From Panorpa germanica (lineage: Eukaryota > Arthropoda > Insecta > Mecoptera > Panorpidae), in the NCBI GenBank assembly GCA_963678705.1, contig OY783204.1, positions 24,314,759 through 24,378,758 of the forward strand: a stretch of DNA of 64,000 nt, written 5' to 3'. Positions 63,366 through 64,000 of this stretch are shown piece after piece (position 1 is the first letter of the stretch; each line of letters begins with the position of its first letter). Below the pieces are notes generated by a model that saw only the letters and a list, made by a program, of their open reading frames with translations, searched no databases and had not been told where the DNA came from. The translations under genes and the position numbers were made by a program.

Positions 63366-64000
63366 AATGGGCTTGTGTCCTCATTTTTTAGTGGTCGATT
63401 TTTCAATTGTATATTGAAATTGATGTTAATAAATGTGTATTGGCGTGTCTATTTTATTAAATATCTAAATGTTGACGGATATATAGCAATTAAAAGTTCG
63501 AATTGTAGTTTTAGCGCTAGAAATGATCGACTATATTTGTATGATGTGGAGTGCATTTTAACGTCAGTTATTTGTTGAATTGGTCAGTGCTGTGTTAAGT
63601 TTTGTAACTGTTGGTAGTCGAATAATCAAGTCAAATCAAAGAATAATTAGTTTTTATTTTATTTAAACCTGTTACGGCAGACATAATATTGAAATTTGAT
63701 TGTTCCTTGAAATAGCTGTAAATAATATTTGATATTTTGATATATAAATACATATAGCAGAGATTTATGAGCTGTAAGGTTGGTAACCTTATACAAGGAT
63801 TGTGATGTCACATGCACTTGGAATGTGTACAACGTTGAATCCCTTTAATAATTAAAGAGCCAAAATGACTTTCTTAATTGTTAATATCTCTTAACATATA
63901 AGGAGTTATTAAAAAATAATTGAACATTTGAGGTTCTAGTAACCCACTTCATCAATATATAGTACACTTTTATAGAAATTAAGACATAGGACACATATTA
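63366..64000. mobile_element. AATGGGC-type MITE, copy at window end
   Basis: It starts AATGGGCTTGTGTCC and follows the family to its far end. The last bases read ggacacatatta instead of ggacacaagcccatt, so its terminal repeat looks mutated or the window stops within it. Confidence 0.78.

Overview
This is an AT-rich nuclear segment of an animal genome, most likely an insect and probably a lepidopteran. The evidence is short AT-rich introns with GT-AG junctions, a CYP4-clan P450 of a type common in moths and butterflies, and a dense population of short MITEs, 5'-truncated LINE tails and tRNA-like SINEs. Nothing bacterial, viral or organellar is seen. The order is an inference from family resemblance; no search could be run.

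Two protein-coding genes could be assembled exon by exon, and they lie head to head. On the minus strand, 49426 down to 45832, is a complete nine-exon cytochrome P450 of 495 codons with all hallmark motifs. Its last intron appears to start with GC instead of GT. On the plus strand, 51179 to 55486, is a complete fifteen-exon BRD7/BRD9-type bromodomain protein of 1065 residues. It carries a long Q/N/T-rich C-terminal tail beyond the usual end of the family. The 1.75 kb between the two start codons holds a TATA box for the P450 and no other gene that I can see.

The rest (about 1-45.7 kb and 55.7-64 kb) has no recognisable host gene and is a mosaic of mobile-element remnants. Families with several copies here are: (i) a ~215 bp TA-flanked inverted-repeat MITE, 7 copies; (ii) a ~600 bp MITE whose ends read AATGGGCTTGTGTCC, 4 clear copies plus diverged ones, one inside P450 intron 1 and one just downstream of that gene; (iii) TTAA-flanked MITEs of two families; (iv) a ~245 bp MITE with CAGTAAACA ends; (v) RTE-like LINE tails ending in AT; (vi) a ~800 bp composite unit with a tRNA-like B box, present twice, each copy bounded by its own direct repeat; (vii) LINE C-terminal fragments with a CCHC finger; (viii) a ZBED-type hAT element with exact 8-bp target duplication; (ix) foldback elements and long AT microsatellites.

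The most informative locus is 60114-62801. An old MITE there was split twice, once by a LINE-derived insertion and once by a hAT element, and both target-site duplications are still readable. I do not see a coherent new multi-gene system. The points worth a second look are the nested transposons, the GC-AG intron, the bromodomain protein's tail and upstream start, and a foldback element whose empty site also lies in the window.
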